Virus record (IMG/VR): IMGVR_UViG_3300017971_003166
Location: 1 to 35,113 of that record
Strand: one strand, 5' to 3'
Length of the DNA stretch: 35,113 nucleotides
Source of the DNA: a virus
This document shows positions 1 through 8,245 of the stretch, piece by piece (position 1 is the first letter of the stretch; the number at the start of each line of letters is the position of its first letter). The notes below the pieces were generated by a model, which did not search any database, was not told where the DNA came from, and saw only the letters and a program-made list of their open reading frames with translations. The translations under genes and the position numbers were made by a program.

Positions 1-291
1 GACGACCTGATCTGGGATGCCCTGGACCAGGCCAACACCAATTCCCTGGGCGGATACACGGACTGGCGGATTCCTAATTATTTTGAATTGACAAAACTTA
101 TCAACCTGGGCAACTGCAACCCGGCCATCGACACCACCGCATTTCCGTCAACACCCAATGTCTATCATTGGACCGCGTCTACGAGTCCGTGCAATAGCGC
201 CTACGCGTTCAGCGTGTACTTCAACGGTGGGTACGTGAGCCACCGCAATAAGCAGACGCGCAAGTATTATGTGCGGTTCGTCCGAGGATAG
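1..291 (+). CDS. DUF1566 (lectin-like) protein, C-terminal part
   Basis: The frame is open from the first base, so the 5' end lies outside the window; 96 residues and a TAG stop are visible. Motifs GGYTDWRIPN, YHWTAS and the terminal YYVRFVRG fit the DUF1566/Lcl C-terminal domain, a C-type-lectin-like fold found in surface proteins, phage receptor-binding proteins and targets of diversity-generating retroelements (DGRs). The last 45 residues are rich in Y, N, S, H, R and G, as in DGR variable regions. No reverse transcriptase or template repeat follows: the next gene is a small phage protein. The stretch is GC-richer than the genes after it, so a flanking non-phage gene is an alternative. The family call is fairly safe; the role is inferred. 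Confidence 0.7.
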   Translation, partial: DDLIWDALDQANTNSLGGYTDWRIPNYFELTKLINLGNCNPAIDTTAFPSTPNVYHWTASTSPCNSAYAFSVYFNGGYVSHRNKQTRKYYVRFVRG

Positions 292-326
292 GTTATTCGG
301 GCATTTGAGTGATAAAGGGGTATAAA

Positions 327-662
327 ATGGACAATATATTCGTAATTCCAACAAGGATAACCGAGAGCACGCTTATCCATAGCGGGCCTAATTTTTTAAT
401 GGATATTATTATAGGGTCGGATGGCACAAACAACCCAACTGTTGCGTGTTACAATGAGGCTGATGATAGCAAGACCGCAACAGCAAGGGTTATTCCTTCT
501 CAGACGTATGATGCGATTGCTTTGGGCCTCAACGGAATTGTGCTTCAGTTTGCGCGATTTAACAATACCGGCCTTTATGTTGAGGTTTCAAACCTTGGCA
601 GCGGTGAGATAGTTGTTGGTAGCAGGTTGGCCGGCACTTTAAGTTATTATAGCTTTAGGTAG
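327..662 (+). CDS. small phage protein, probable beta-sandwich virion component
   Basis: This encodes 111 residues. The start at 327 is chosen because AAGGGG lies about six bases upstream; a GTG at 309 is in frame but has no such site. The protein reads as alternating beta strands (THSGP-type turn near residue 20, then IIIGSDGTNNPTVACYNE, and GLYVEV near the end). This resembles short single-domain phage proteins often found beside tail or head genes. It ends directly against the sigma-factor gene, so the two are probably co-transcribed. No catalytic motif is visible and the exact role is unknown. Confidence 0.6.
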   Translation: MDNIFVIPTRITESTLIHSGPNFLMDIIIGSDGTNNPTVACYNEADDSKTATARVIPSQTYDAIALGLNGIVLQFARFNNTGLYVEVSNLGSGEIVVGSRLAGTLSYYSFR

Positions 663-1256
663 ATGAATAGAAACGAAACAGTTTTGAATTATACATCTTT
701 TGCGAAGTCTATTGCCGGGAAGATATGTACGAATAGAAATATAAACGATTCTTGGACTCGCAACGATTGTGAATCTGCTGCTGTTGAATCTTTGATAAGG
801 GCGATTGATAATTATGATGAATCCATGGGGGCTACTATTGGGACGTTTGCTGGAATAAAGATTCGCGGGGGTGTTCTGGACCATCTCAGAATGGTTTCTG
901 GAACGCCGAGGAATTGTACTGATAAAGCAGCTTTATTAAAAGTGAATTTTTCGAACCCCGAAAACTTTAATTCTTTTGAAAATTCATTGGCCTATTCTGT
1001 GAATGGCACTGAAGGCAAGGTTTGTAATAAGGATTTGGTTCAAAAAATCTTTGCACATATAAACACTTTAAAATGCCGAGAAGATACTATTGAGATATTA
1101 AAGCTGTATTTCTGGGATGGTTATACTTTGCGCGAGATTGGCGACATGAAGGGAATTTCTTATACTCGAGTATCTCAGATAATTCTTTCGGTATCGAGAA
1201 AGGTTAGAAAGGCGTTTAAAAAATGCTGGAAGCAAAGCCAGACCTGTCAAAATTAA
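663..1256 (+). CDS. phage-encoded sigma-70 family factor (FliA/sigma-28 type)
   Basis: This 197-residue protein has a sigma region 2 at about residues 8-76, with the FliA-like stretch SLIRAIDNYDESMGATIGTF followed by IKIRGGVLDHLR. Region 4 lies at about 124-187, with a helix-turn-helix in TLREIGDMKGISYTRVSQI. Between them is only about 45 residues, much less than a full region 3. Such factors bind core RNA polymerase and direct it to alternative promoters. The gene overlaps the large-terminase start by 34 bases and occupies the slot where small terminase usually sits. It may drive late transcription; a packaging role for its DNA-binding domain is an alternative. The fold call is strong, the role inferred. 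Confidence 0.85.
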   Translation: MNRNETVLNYTSFAKSIAGKICTNRNINDSWTRNDCESAAVESLIRAIDNYDESMGATIGTFAGIKIRGGVLDHLRMVSGTPRNCTDKAALLKVNFSNPENFNSFENSLAYSVNGTEGKVCNKDLVQKIFAHINTLKCREDTIEILKLYFWDGYTLREIGDMKGISYTRVSQIILSVSRKVRKAFKKCWKQSQTCQN

Positions 1257-2752
1257 GCCGCAGGGAAAAAGAACTCTTATATATTCGTTTAAAAGAGCGC
1301 GTACGGCGATATGAGCATAAGAAGATAGAATCTTTTTATCCAGAGACAGGTCCGTTGTCGCGGCATAATTATCCGAAACACATGGAATTTTTTCGAGCGG
1401 GTAAGAAATTTCGTGAGCGCGGCGCCATGGCTGCGAATCGGATTGGGAAAACCGAAGGAATGGGGGGTTATGAGCTGACCTGTCATTTAACGGGCATTTA
1501 TCCTGATTGGTGGGAAGGGTATAGATTTACCGGTCCAATAAAGGCCTGGGCTTCAGGCACCACGAATCAGACCACAAGAGATATTCTGCAACACAAATTA
1601 TTGGGACCGATTTCTGATATTGGTACGGGTTTGATTCCCCATGATTGTATTTTGGATTATAAGCGCAAGGCTGGGGGGATTCCTGATGCCATAGAAACAG
1701 TTTTTATCCAGCATGTTACCGGTGGGGTTTCTGTCTTAGGTTTTAAGTCATACGAGCAGGGCAGGAAGGCATTTGAAGGTGTTGAGCAGGATGTGATCTT
1801 GCTGGATGAGGAGCCTCCGGACGATGTTTATAATGAATGCCTGATCCGCATTATGACAACTGGCGGTATGATTATGTTGACTTTTACCCCTCTGCAGGGG
1901 GTGTCCGAGGTTGTCAAGAAGTTCATGCCCGATGGAAAACTTCCAGGACCGCATGATCAGGTTATGAGATTTGTAATTCAAGCGACTTGGGATGATGCGC
2001 CTCATCTTTCGGAAAAAGAAAAGAAGGAACGATGGGCCAGTTTGCCTCCGCACCAAAGGGATGCAAGATCTAAAGGCATACCTCAGTTGGGGTCGGGGGC
2101 TATATATCCGCTTCTTGAAGATTATATTGTGATTGATGATTTTCCAATACCTCCATATTGGTCAAGGGCGTATGGTTTTGATGTGGGCTGGAACTGCACA
2201 GCCGCAGCGTGGGGGGCTACAGACCGGGATACCGGCACATCTTATATATATTCTGTCTATAAAAAAGGCCTGTCTGAGCCACCGGTTCATGTTCAGGCCA
2301 TAAAATCAAGGGGGAAATGGATACCAGGGGTTGCAGATCCAGGGGCGAGGGCTTCAAGTCAGAGAGACGGCGAAAAACTAATGGACGAATACGTTGATCT
2401 TGGTTTAGAGCTTTCTCCTGCTGATAACGCAAGGGAGGCTGGTATATTTGATGTTTTTGTCGCTCTTTCAACCGGAAAATTAAAAGTTTTCAGGTCTTGC
2501 GCTCCATGGTTTGAGGAATTCAGGTTATATCGCAGGGATAAAAACGGCAAGGTAGTCAAGGAAAACGATCATTTGATGGATTGCACAAGATATTATGTAA
2601 GATCAGGTATAGACATTGCCATACAAATGCCGATAGAAATTATGCAACAGAAGATTCTTATCCCGGGCAATCCTTATGACCCTATGAAGTTTGGTATGAA
2701 CAAAGAAGAGGACGGTTCATACGATCCTTTAAAATATGGAATGGAGGCTTAG
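1223..2752 (+). CDS. terL: terminase large subunit
   Basis: This 509-residue protein is the ATP-driven motor and nuclease that packages phage DNA through the portal. The ATPase half has a Walker A motif ANRIGKTE (residues 71-78), Walker B DVILLDEE (190-197) and an FTP coupling motif (221-223). The RNase-H-like nuclease half has candidate metal-binding acidic residues D320 (YGFDVGW), D372 (VADPG) and D449/D453 (NDHLMD). The length is normal. The start overlaps the sigma-factor gene by 34 bases and lacks a strong ribosome site, so translational coupling is likely. The small subunit was not recognised by sequence. Confidence 0.95.
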   Translation: MLEAKPDLSKLSRREKELLYIRLKERVRRYEHKKIESFYPETGPLSRHNYPKHMEFFRAGKKFRERGAMAANRIGKTEGMGGYELTCHLTGIYPDWWEGYRFTGPIKAWASGTTNQTTRDILQHKLLGPISDIGTGLIPHDCILDYKRKAGGIPDAIETVFIQHVTGGVSVLGFKSYEQGRKAFEGVEQDVILLDEEPPDDVYNECLIRIMTTGGMIMLTFTPLQGVSEVVKKFMPDGKLPGPHDQVMRFVIQATWDDAPHLSEKEKKERWASLPPHQRDARSKGIPQLGSGAIYPLLEDYIVIDDFPIPPYWSRAYGFDVGWNCTAAAWGATDRDTGTSYIYSVYKKGLSEPPVHVQAIKSRGKWIPGVADPGARASSQRDGEKLMDEYVDLGLELSPADNAREAGIFDVFVALSTGKLKVFRSCAPWFEEFRLYRRDKNGKVVKENDHLMDCTRYYVRSGIDIAIQMPIEIMQQKILIPGNPYDPMKFGMNKEEDGSYDPLKYGMEA

Positions 2753-2968
2753 ATGTCTGCTTTTACGAATTTATTTAGAAAACCGAAAAGCCCGACAAAA
2801 GTAATGCCAGAGTCGGAACCTGTAACGGACGATTCGGAAGAGGTTAAGGAGGCAGCTGCAAGAGAGGCCGATGCTTTGAGGAAAAGAAGGGGTCGGGCTT
2901 CCACGATTTTGACCGGTCCCGGGGGCGTTATGACAAGCCCGAATGTTTACAAAACGATTTTGGGTTAA
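2753..2968 (+). CDS. small conserved protein between terminase and portal
   Basis: This encodes 71 residues and starts directly at the terminase stop (TAGATG). The N-terminal half is acidic and alanine-rich. The C-terminal half carries RKRRGRASTILTGPGG and ends KTILG, a pattern familiar from short proteins lying between terminase and portal in many podoviruses. The function is unknown; a portal or packaging accessory is inferred from position only. Confidence 0.75.
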   Translation: MSAFTNLFRKPKSPTKVMPESEPVTDDSEEVKEAAAREADALRKRRGRASTILTGPGGVMTSPNVYKTILG

Positions 2969-2971
2969 ACC

Positions 2972-4687
2972 ATGAGGTCAGACGAAGACAAAGTAAAAGA
3001 CATCAACAACACTCTAAAGGTGCTTCAGGAAATCCGCCGTCCGTTTGAGGGCATGATTGATGATATTCTGACTTATATTTATCATGGCAGAAGAAAGGTT
3101 AAGGACGGTACTCAGGCGAAAGGCCAAAAAACGGGCACTCAAGTATATGATGGTACTGCCCTGGGCGCTGCGAATCTTCTGACCGATGGTTTTACCGGAT
3201 ACACGATTTCAAAGTCTTTCAGGTGGTTTGCCTATACCCTACCTCAGAGAATGGTATTTCCCAGATATTCGGGGATGAGGCAATGGAGCGGTAAAAGAGT
3301 TGATTCCATACCCGAGATCAAGGCATGGCTTGAAGACGCTGAAGAGGCTATGTATTCGGCACTGATGGCCTCTAATTTATACGACATAGCCCCCGAGATC
3401 GTAAGGGATGCCGTGACTGTCGGAACCGTTACCGTAAACATTGAAGAGGACATTAAAAATTCTCGCGTTATTTTCAGGGTCCCGCATTTCAGAGAGTGCT
3501 ATGTTGCTGAGAATTATTTTGGCGAAGTGGACACCCATTATCGAGACTATAAACTTACCCTGAAACAGTTAAAAGAAAAATTCGGATTTGAAACCATGAA
3601 AGAGGCAGATACGAATTTTAAAGACAAGTACGACAAAAACATGCATCAGGAAATGGAGGTTGTTCATGCGTGTTATCCCAGAGAAGATTATGATGTTCAA
3701 AAACTGAACAAGAAAAATAAACCTTATGCTTCTATCTGGGTTTTAAAGCCGGGAAATAAACTTTTACTTGAATCCGGATTTGATGACAGTGCATTTTTAA
3801 CCTGGCGCTGGCGAAAAAATAATGATGAGTGGTATGGTCGATCTCCTGCCTGGGATGCATTTATTGATGTAATGACAGCAAATCAGGCCGGAAGGACGAA
3901 TTTAATAGCCGGACACAAAATGGTTGAGCCTCCAATGGTCGGCACTTCAGATTTGAGAGGGCAAGTCAATATCGGACCTAAAGGCTGGACATGGGTTAAA
4001 ACCATGGACCGAGCTCCAAAACCGCTTGTTACCGGTATTCAACTTCCGTATGGGATAGAGATGCAGGACAGATATCGAGACGCGATCAAGGATCATTTTC
4101 ATGTGGACTTCTTTCTTATGCTGTCACAAGCTGTTGCTCAGAAAGTGGAGCTTACAGCAACCCAGGTTATCGAGATGGGCGGAGAAAAAGCCGCGATCTT
4201 AGGATTAAGAATAGGAAAGTTTGAAACAGAGTTCTTAAATCCTGCACATGACAAAGTGTTTCACATTGAGTATAGAGCAAAAAGAATTCCAAGACCGCCG
4301 GACATTCTACTTGATCTTGCCGGGGGCGATATCGAAACCGAATATTTAGGACCGCTGGCACAGGCTCAGAAAAAACTTTTTAAGTCTCAGGGTATTACTC
4401 AGGGGCTTGATGCAATTGGCGGGATATCCGAGATATTTCCAGAAATTCTTGATCTTATCAATCCTGATGAGGCTGGCAAAGAACTTCTGATTTCCAGGGG
4501 ATTTCCACAGAAGGCCATGAATTCACCGAATAAGATTAAAAAGATTAGACAGTTGAGACAACAAAAACAAGAGTTAATGGAGGAAATTGCTATCGCGGAA
4601 AAAGCCGCAAGATCGGCCCCGGCTGCTGGAAAAGAGGTTTCCCCTGATAGCCCGCTCGGTGAAATGATGGGATATAAAGAAGAGTGA
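2972..4687 (+). CDS. portal (head-to-tail connector) protein
   Basis: This 571-residue protein matches the T7 gp8-type head-tail connector family (Pfam Head-tail_con), whose ring sits at one capsid vertex, docks the terminase and carries the tail. Recognisable stretches are RRPFEGMIDDILTYIYHGRR near the N-terminus, TDGFTGYTISKSFRWF, the central EWYGRSPAWDAFIDVMTANQ, and a charged, helical C-terminal tail. The length is near that of the family. It lies immediately after terminase and before the Bbp19-like gene, whose GTG start overlaps its stop. Confidence 0.93.
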   Translation: MRSDEDKVKDINNTLKVLQEIRRPFEGMIDDILTYIYHGRRKVKDGTQAKGQKTGTQVYDGTALGAANLLTDGFTGYTISKSFRWFAYTLPQRMVFPRYSGMRQWSGKRVDSIPEIKAWLEDAEEAMYSALMASNLYDIAPEIVRDAVTVGTVTVNIEEDIKNSRVIFRVPHFRECYVAENYFGEVDTHYRDYKLTLKQLKEKFGFETMKEADTNFKDKYDKNMHQEMEVVHACYPREDYDVQKLNKKNKPYASIWVLKPGNKLLLESGFDDSAFLTWRWRKNNDEWYGRSPAWDAFIDVMTANQAGRTNLIAGHKMVEPPMVGTSDLRGQVNIGPKGWTWVKTMDRAPKPLVTGIQLPYGIEMQDRYRDAIKDHFHVDFFLMLSQAVAQKVELTATQVIEMGGEKAAILGLRIGKFETEFLNPAHDKVFHIEYRAKRIPRPPDILLDLAGGDIETEYLGPLAQAQKKLFKSQGITQGLDAIGGISEIFPEILDLINPDEAGKELLISRGFPQKAMNSPNKIKKIRQLRQQKQELMEEIAIAEKAARSAPAAGKEVSPDSPLGEMMGYKEE

Positions 4688-4953
4688 AAGATAAATACCG
4701 AACAGTTTTTTTAAATTCTCCCATCGGCCTTGAGGTGTTGGCTGATATTTTAACCACGTGTCATTTTGGATGTATGCTTGACCCTGATAACAAGGTCCAG
4801 GTATCCGAAAACAACGTGGGAACAGCAATTTTACATAAATGCGGTATTTTTGCCGAAGATACTCTTTTGGAGGTTGTTCAATCGCTTGCGGGAGTGTCTT
4901 CAAAAGGGAAAGAACAGGAAGAAGAAGATCTTTTAAAGAAGGGTTTAGAATAA
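4684..4953 (+). CDS. Bbp19-like small phage protein
   Basis: This encodes 89 residues with a GTG start in a GTGA overlap with the portal stop, which suggests translational coupling. The segment YRTVFLNSPIGLEVLADILT, followed by H, F and a glycine-rich turn and then NVGTAILHKCGI, fits the Bbp19-like family. That family is named from Bordetella phage BPP-1 and lies next to the portal there as well. The biochemical role is unknown. The C-terminal 20 residues are highly charged (KEQEEEDLLKK). Structural element copy A follows eleven bases later. Confidence 0.7.
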   Translation: MKDKYRTVFLNSPIGLEVLADILTTCHFGCMLDPDNKVQVSENNVGTAILHKCGIFAEDTLLEVVQSLAGVSSKGKEQEEEDLLKKGLE

Positions 4954-4963
4954 AATAAAACTT

Positions 4964-5067
4964 GGGCTTACTGAGGGGTAGCTCCCCAAAGGACAGCAAT
5001 TTAAGGAGCAAGTGTGAGGCTCACACCCGATTTATCGGCTTACACTTCGCTCCTTTTTTTGTTGCCC
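4964..5067 (+). ncRNA. structured RNA/attenuator-like element, copy A
   Basis: A four-part structure is visible. GGG (4964-4966) can pair with CCC (5065-5067). CAGCAA (4994-4999) pairs with TTGTTG (5059-5064), directly stacked on the first helix. A hairpin GGGG/CCCC lies at 4975-4978/4984-4987. A terminator-like stem AAGGAGC/GCTCCTT (5003-5009/5049-5055) is followed by a T-run; inside it are GTGTGA/TCACAC (5012-5017/5021-5026) and CCGAT/ATCGG (5027-5031/5034-5038). An alternative AAGTGT/ACACTT pairing (5010-5015/5042-5047) competes with the inner hairpin. Copy B at 8246-8342 has the same plan with compensatory base changes. It may terminate, attenuate or process the late mRNA ahead of the secreted-protein gene. 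Confidence 0.65.
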
Positions 5068-5087
5068 GGAAACCGGAGGAAAGGAAA

Positions 5088-5837
5088 ATGAAGATTTTTA
5101 AGAAAGTTTTAGTGGCAATTTTGATCGTTTTAATGACTGCTGGCATGGCTTATGCGTCTGGGTACGGTTGCGGAGGGACCGTAGGCAGATGCGAAAATCC
5201 GGATCGTCCCAGTGTCGGATGTTTGGGTAATTCGGATGCTCCGTGGAATACCGCAAACATTAATACGTTGACCGTCAACACTGATGTCATACTTCCGGCT
5301 GAAAAAGTGGGGGCCGGTGAAATTGCCAATGTGACAAGGCCACTTCCTGGTATCGGCGGAGGCTTGGCCGGCTGGGTAGTTGATTCAGCCGACGACATTG
5401 ACGATGCTTCAGCGCCGGAGATGGGAACTGCTGATAATATCCCGGCTATTATCTGGGACAACTCGGGAGAAACCGCGGGCATTCAAAAAACCTTTAGGCT
5501 GCCACCGGACTATGTTGCTGATACGGCGCTGGTTTTTTATGCCCTGATTTCGTCTAATACCGCTGACGGTACAAGCACAAAACTGGATTGGATGCTTTGG
5601 GACAATGCCGATGGCACAGCGTTTGATGCCGCTGAGATAGGCCAGAGCACAGTTACATCAACCGAGGCATCCCTTGATGTCAAATGCGATGTCCTGACTT
5701 TGACCTTGGATGCCACAGGAATTGCCGCAATGACAGCGGGGCATTTTTATACCATCGAAGTGTTTAATGCCACAACTCACGCAACGGCCAATTTAGAGTT
5801 GAAGGGTTTTGATGGAGTTTACACAGCGAAACAATAA
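5088..5837 (+). CDS. secreted protein with signal peptide, virion-domain-like
   Basis: The start at 5088 is chosen because GGAGGA lies seven bases upstream and the protein then begins with a clear Sec signal peptide: MKIFKKV, a hydrophobic core, and a likely cut after MAYA. The upstream in-frame extension would translate the structured element. The mature part has a short cysteine-bearing start (GYGCGGTVGRCENPD), then a beta-rich domain (FRLPPDYVADTALVFYALIS and a C-terminal FYTIEVFNATTH) resembling phage structural beta-sandwich domains. It sits between the portal and scaffold genes, an unusual place for an exported protein. The role is unknown. Confidence 0.75.
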   Translation: MKIFKKVLVAILIVLMTAGMAYASGYGCGGTVGRCENPDRPSVGCLGNSDAPWNTANINTLTVNTDVILPAEKVGAGEIANVTRPLPGIGGGLAGWVVDSADDIDDASAPEMGTADNIPAIIWDNSGETAGIQKTFRLPPDYVADTALVFYALISSNTADGTSTKLDWMLWDNADGTAFDAAEIGQSTVTSTEASLDVKCDVLTLTLDATGIAAMTAGHFYTIEVFNATTHATANLELKGFDGVYTAKQ

Positions 5838-6915
5838 ATGGCAATGGGTAATTGCTTCTATCGTTTTAATGATTGCATTTATCCATTTTCCTGCAAAGAA
5901 CATGAGGGCTCTTTTTGAGTTCATGGTTGTTTGTGCATCCCTACTCGTTTTTGCGATCTTTTTATATGAGAACGTGAACAAATGGGTAGCAGTGTTTTTA
6001 TTGCTGGCGTTAATTTCTCATTCTCTGCCGGCATTTTTATATACCGGTAAATTAAACACCATGCAATCTCATTTGGTGTTGATAAACATAACAGTGGGCT
6101 GCCTGTTTTATTCTGTTATCGTTTTAAAATGCCAGAACTGTGAACGCATATTTGATGCCTTATGTATTGTTGCCATGCTTCATTTATACATCCTGTTTTT
6201 CGAGGCTTTTATTGTGAAATGGAGGTTTCCAACGGGCTTAACCGCAAACCCTAATGAATCAAGTGCACTTATGGCTCTTTGCGCTCCGGCGTTTTTTCGG
6301 AAAGGCTGGCTTTTTTTTATATTGATCCCTGTTGTCGGATTAATATTAAGCAAGTCTTTTGGGGGTGTTGTCGGGCTATGTCTTGCGTTTATAATCTATG
6401 CAGGGCTGAACGGGTATAAATTTTGGCCGCCTGTATTAATATTTTCAGGTCTTATATTTTATACGCTTTTTATAGATGCCCCGGATATCAGTAGGCGCTT
6501 AAATATATGGACCGAGGCTGTAAAGTTATCAGTTCATCATAAAACTTACCTTTTGGGTATCGGTCTTGGCAGATGGACCGAGATTTATCAAGACGTAATA
6601 AAAGTAAAGCCTATTTTTAAAGGAATTATAAGGCTACACAATACTTTTATTCAAAACTATATCGAAATGGGAATTGTTTCGATTTTCATAACTGTAAATT
6701 TTTTAATAAGTGTGATTTTAAGAGCGAGAGAATTAACAATCAGAGATTTTAAAATTCCCAGACATTGTATAATTTCGCTTTCATCTCTCGGTGCTGTAAT
6801 CGGCGTGTGTATCGCCAATTCAGCTTTTAGAATGAACGCAATAAACGGAATGCTTATCATTTTATGGCTGGCAATTTTGGAGGTACAGCTTCGTGTCAGA
6901 GAAGTCGCAGATTAA
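5812..6915 (+). CDS. O-antigen polymerase/ligase-like membrane protein
   Basis: This encodes 367 residues from ATG 5812, overlapping the previous gene by 26 bases; a TTG directly before it is also in frame. About ten hydrophobic segments span the protein. The block LNIWTEAVKL, then GIGLGRW (about residue 247), then RLHNTFIQNYIEMG (about 274-287) is the Wzy/WaaL (O-antigen polymerase or ligase) signature. Such inner-membrane enzymes join lipid-linked O-antigen repeats. Temperate phages can carry them to alter the host surface and block superinfection (phage D3 of Pseudomonas is the known precedent). Here it lies inside the head-gene operon as likely cargo. Polymerase cannot be told from ligase by eye. 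Confidence 0.75.
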   Translation: MEFTQRNNKWQWVIASIVLMIAFIHFPAKNMRALFEFMVVCASLLVFAIFLYENVNKWVAVFLLLALISHSLPAFLYTGKLNTMQSHLVLINITVGCLFYSVIVLKCQNCERIFDALCIVAMLHLYILFFEAFIVKWRFPTGLTANPNESSALMALCAPAFFRKGWLFFILIPVVGLILSKSFGGVVGLCLAFIIYAGLNGYKFWPPVLIFSGLIFYTLFIDAPDISRRLNIWTEAVKLSVHHKTYLLGIGLGRWTEIYQDVIKVKPIFKGIIRLHNTFIQNYIEMGIVSIFITVNFLISVILRARELTIRDFKIPRHCIISLSSLGAVIGVCIANSAFRMNAINGMLIILWLAILEVQLRVREVAD

Positions 6916-7126
6916 TGCATTGTTTTTAGTTGGAATGCTTGGCGTTTTGTTCGGATTTATAATGTTCGCGTTAGTATCGGACAAAATCCAGACATCTATT
7001 AAAAAACATCCTCCGCTTACAGTTGAGTATAGGCTGAAAGTATATGAGGATGGCAAGGTCGATTTAAAAAAAGTGCTTTTAGGCTCAAGTAAATCGGGAG
7101 ATATGGAGCACATAGAGAGGGATTAA
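6893..7126 (+). CDS. small single-span membrane protein
   Basis: This encodes 77 residues with a GTG start, supported by GGAGG nine bases upstream, and overlaps the end of the O-antigen-polymerase-like gene. A transmembrane segment, FLVGMLGVLFGFIMFALV, is followed by a charged tail of about 45 residues (VEYRLKVYEDGKVDLKKV). It may work with the adjacent membrane enzyme as part of the surface-modification cargo; that is inferred from position. The family was not recognised. Confidence 0.65.
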   Translation: MSEKSQINALFLVGMLGVLFGFIMFALVSDKIQTSIKKHPPLTVEYRLKVYEDGKVDLKKVLLGSSKSGDMEHIERD

Positions 7127-7128
7127 AA

Positions 7129-7278
7129 ATGCCACTGACTAAAAAAGGAAAAACCGTACTTACTGAAATGAAAAGGCATTTCGGCAAAGAAAAGGGCGAA
7201 GAAGTTTTTTATGCCTCTATTAATGCGGGAAAGGTCAAGGGGGCTGAATTGCGTAAAAGAAAAAGGAAGAAACAATGA
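7129..7278 (+). CDS. 49-residue basic phage protein
   Basis: This short ORF begins two bases after the previous stop, with GAGAGG a few bases upstream. It encodes MPLTKKGKTVLTEMKRHFGK, continues through GEEVFYASINAGK, and ends in a run of K and R. The pattern (K-K-G-K near the start, FYASIN, basic tail) recalls small conserved proteins found before scaffold genes in other podoviruses. Its TGA stop overlaps the next start as ATGA, so the three small genes here are probably translated in sequence. A role in head assembly or nucleic-acid binding is only a guess. Confidence 0.65.
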   Translation: MPLTKKGKTVLTEMKRHFGKEKGEEVFYASINAGKVKGAELRKRKRKKQ

Positions 7279-7505
7279 CAGACACAGTAGCAATGCCGGA
7301 TAAAACAGAGGAAGAAAAAGAGTGGATGGCTGAAAATGATGCACACACTCTTACAGAGGCAGAAGTCATAAAGGCGGACCCAGAAAGATTTAAGATGGCA
7401 CAAGAAGTTGCTAAGAAAATAGCTGAAGATCAAAAGGCCAAAGCAGAGGCTATGCAGCGCATAGCTAATGCCAAGATGGAATATAAAAACTCACCAAAAG
7501 AGTGA
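7275..7505 (+). CDS. small acidic helical protein
   Basis: This encodes 76 residues, started by an ATGA overlap with the previous gene. The protein is charged and predicted helical throughout (EEEKEWMAENDAHTLTEAE, then KKIAEDQKAKAEAMQRI), with no hydrophobic segment or metal motif. It precedes the scaffold gene by 14 bases, so it probably belongs to the head-assembly group. The family was not recognised. Confidence 0.65.
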   Translation: MTDTVAMPDKTEEEKEWMAENDAHTLTEAEVIKADPERFKMAQEVAKKIAEDQKAKAEAMQRIANAKMEYKNSPKE

Positions 7506-7519
7506 AAGGAGTATAGATT

Positions 7520-8239
7520 ATGGCGGGTGAATGGATGGCACAGTTACCGGACGACCTGAAAGAGAACGAAGCTTTTACCTCATTCGAGACTATTGGAGAT
7601 TTTGCAAAAGCACATCTCGACACTGTGGGGAAGGCCAGTGAGCTTGATGGGAGGGTGAATGAACTTCAGGGGAAAGTTACAACCTTTGAGGAAAGTATCA
7701 CCAAGGATTATATCCCCAAGTTGACTGAGCAATCCACACCGGAGGAAAAATCAGCATTCTTTAAAGCTTTAGGCGTTCCAGAAAAGGCGGAGGATTACGA
7801 ATTTCCAAAAGGAGAGGGTGTCGAGCACGATGAGGCTATGACTAATTGGGCGAGAGACACCTTCCACAAGGCAAACCTATCAAAAGATCAAGCCACTTTG
7901 ATTTCTCAAGCCTGGGACGGTTTTATTCAGGGCTTGAATGAAGAGATCAATAGAAAAGCGGAAAGTTCAAAGACCGAAGCTGATGAAAAGCTTAAAACCG
8001 ATTGGGGGGCTGATTACGACGAAAACCTTGAAATCACAAAACGTGCATTTCAAAAATTTTCGGGGGCTGAGTTTGACGCATTCCTTGATGAAACCGGACT
8101 GGGAAATCATCCTGTCCTTATCAGAGCATTTTTTGAAATTGGTAAGGCCATGGGGGATGATACCACTCCGCCCGGCACGCCTTTGAAACAAAAAGAAGGC
8201 AAAACCGGAATGATGTATGACAAGTCTCCGAAACCATAA
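7520..8239 (+). CDS. head scaffolding protein
   Basis: This encodes 239 residues, with AAAGGAG upstream of ATG 7520. The N-terminal part (LPDDLKENEAFTSFETIGDF) leads into a coiled-coil segment at about residues 35-60. Then come the typical scaffold-family stretch FFKALGVPEKAEDYEFP, further helices (TKTEAD-like, then FDAFLDETGLGNHPVL) and a proline-rich, charged tail. Its place directly before the capsid gene and this layout match podovirus scaffolding proteins, which guide procapsid assembly and then leave. Structural element copy B lies between it and the capsid gene. Confidence 0.85.
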   Translation: MAGEWMAQLPDDLKENEAFTSFETIGDFAKAHLDTVGKASELDGRVNELQGKVTTFEESITKDYIPKLTEQSTPEEKSAFFKALGVPEKAEDYEFPKGEGVEHDEAMTNWARDTFHKANLSKDQATLISQAWDGFIQGLNEEINRKAESSKTEADEKLKTDWGADYDENLEITKRAFQKFSGAEFDAFLDETGLGNHPVLIRAFFEIGKAMGDDTTPPGTPLKQKEGKTGMMYDKSPKP

Positions 8240-8245
8240 CAATTC

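Noticed and set aside
4962-5087. Upstream extension of the secreted-protein gene through the structured element
   Set aside because: The ribosome site and signal peptide both place the start at 5088; the extension has no start signal and would translate the RNA element. The same reasoning moves the capsid start to 8362.
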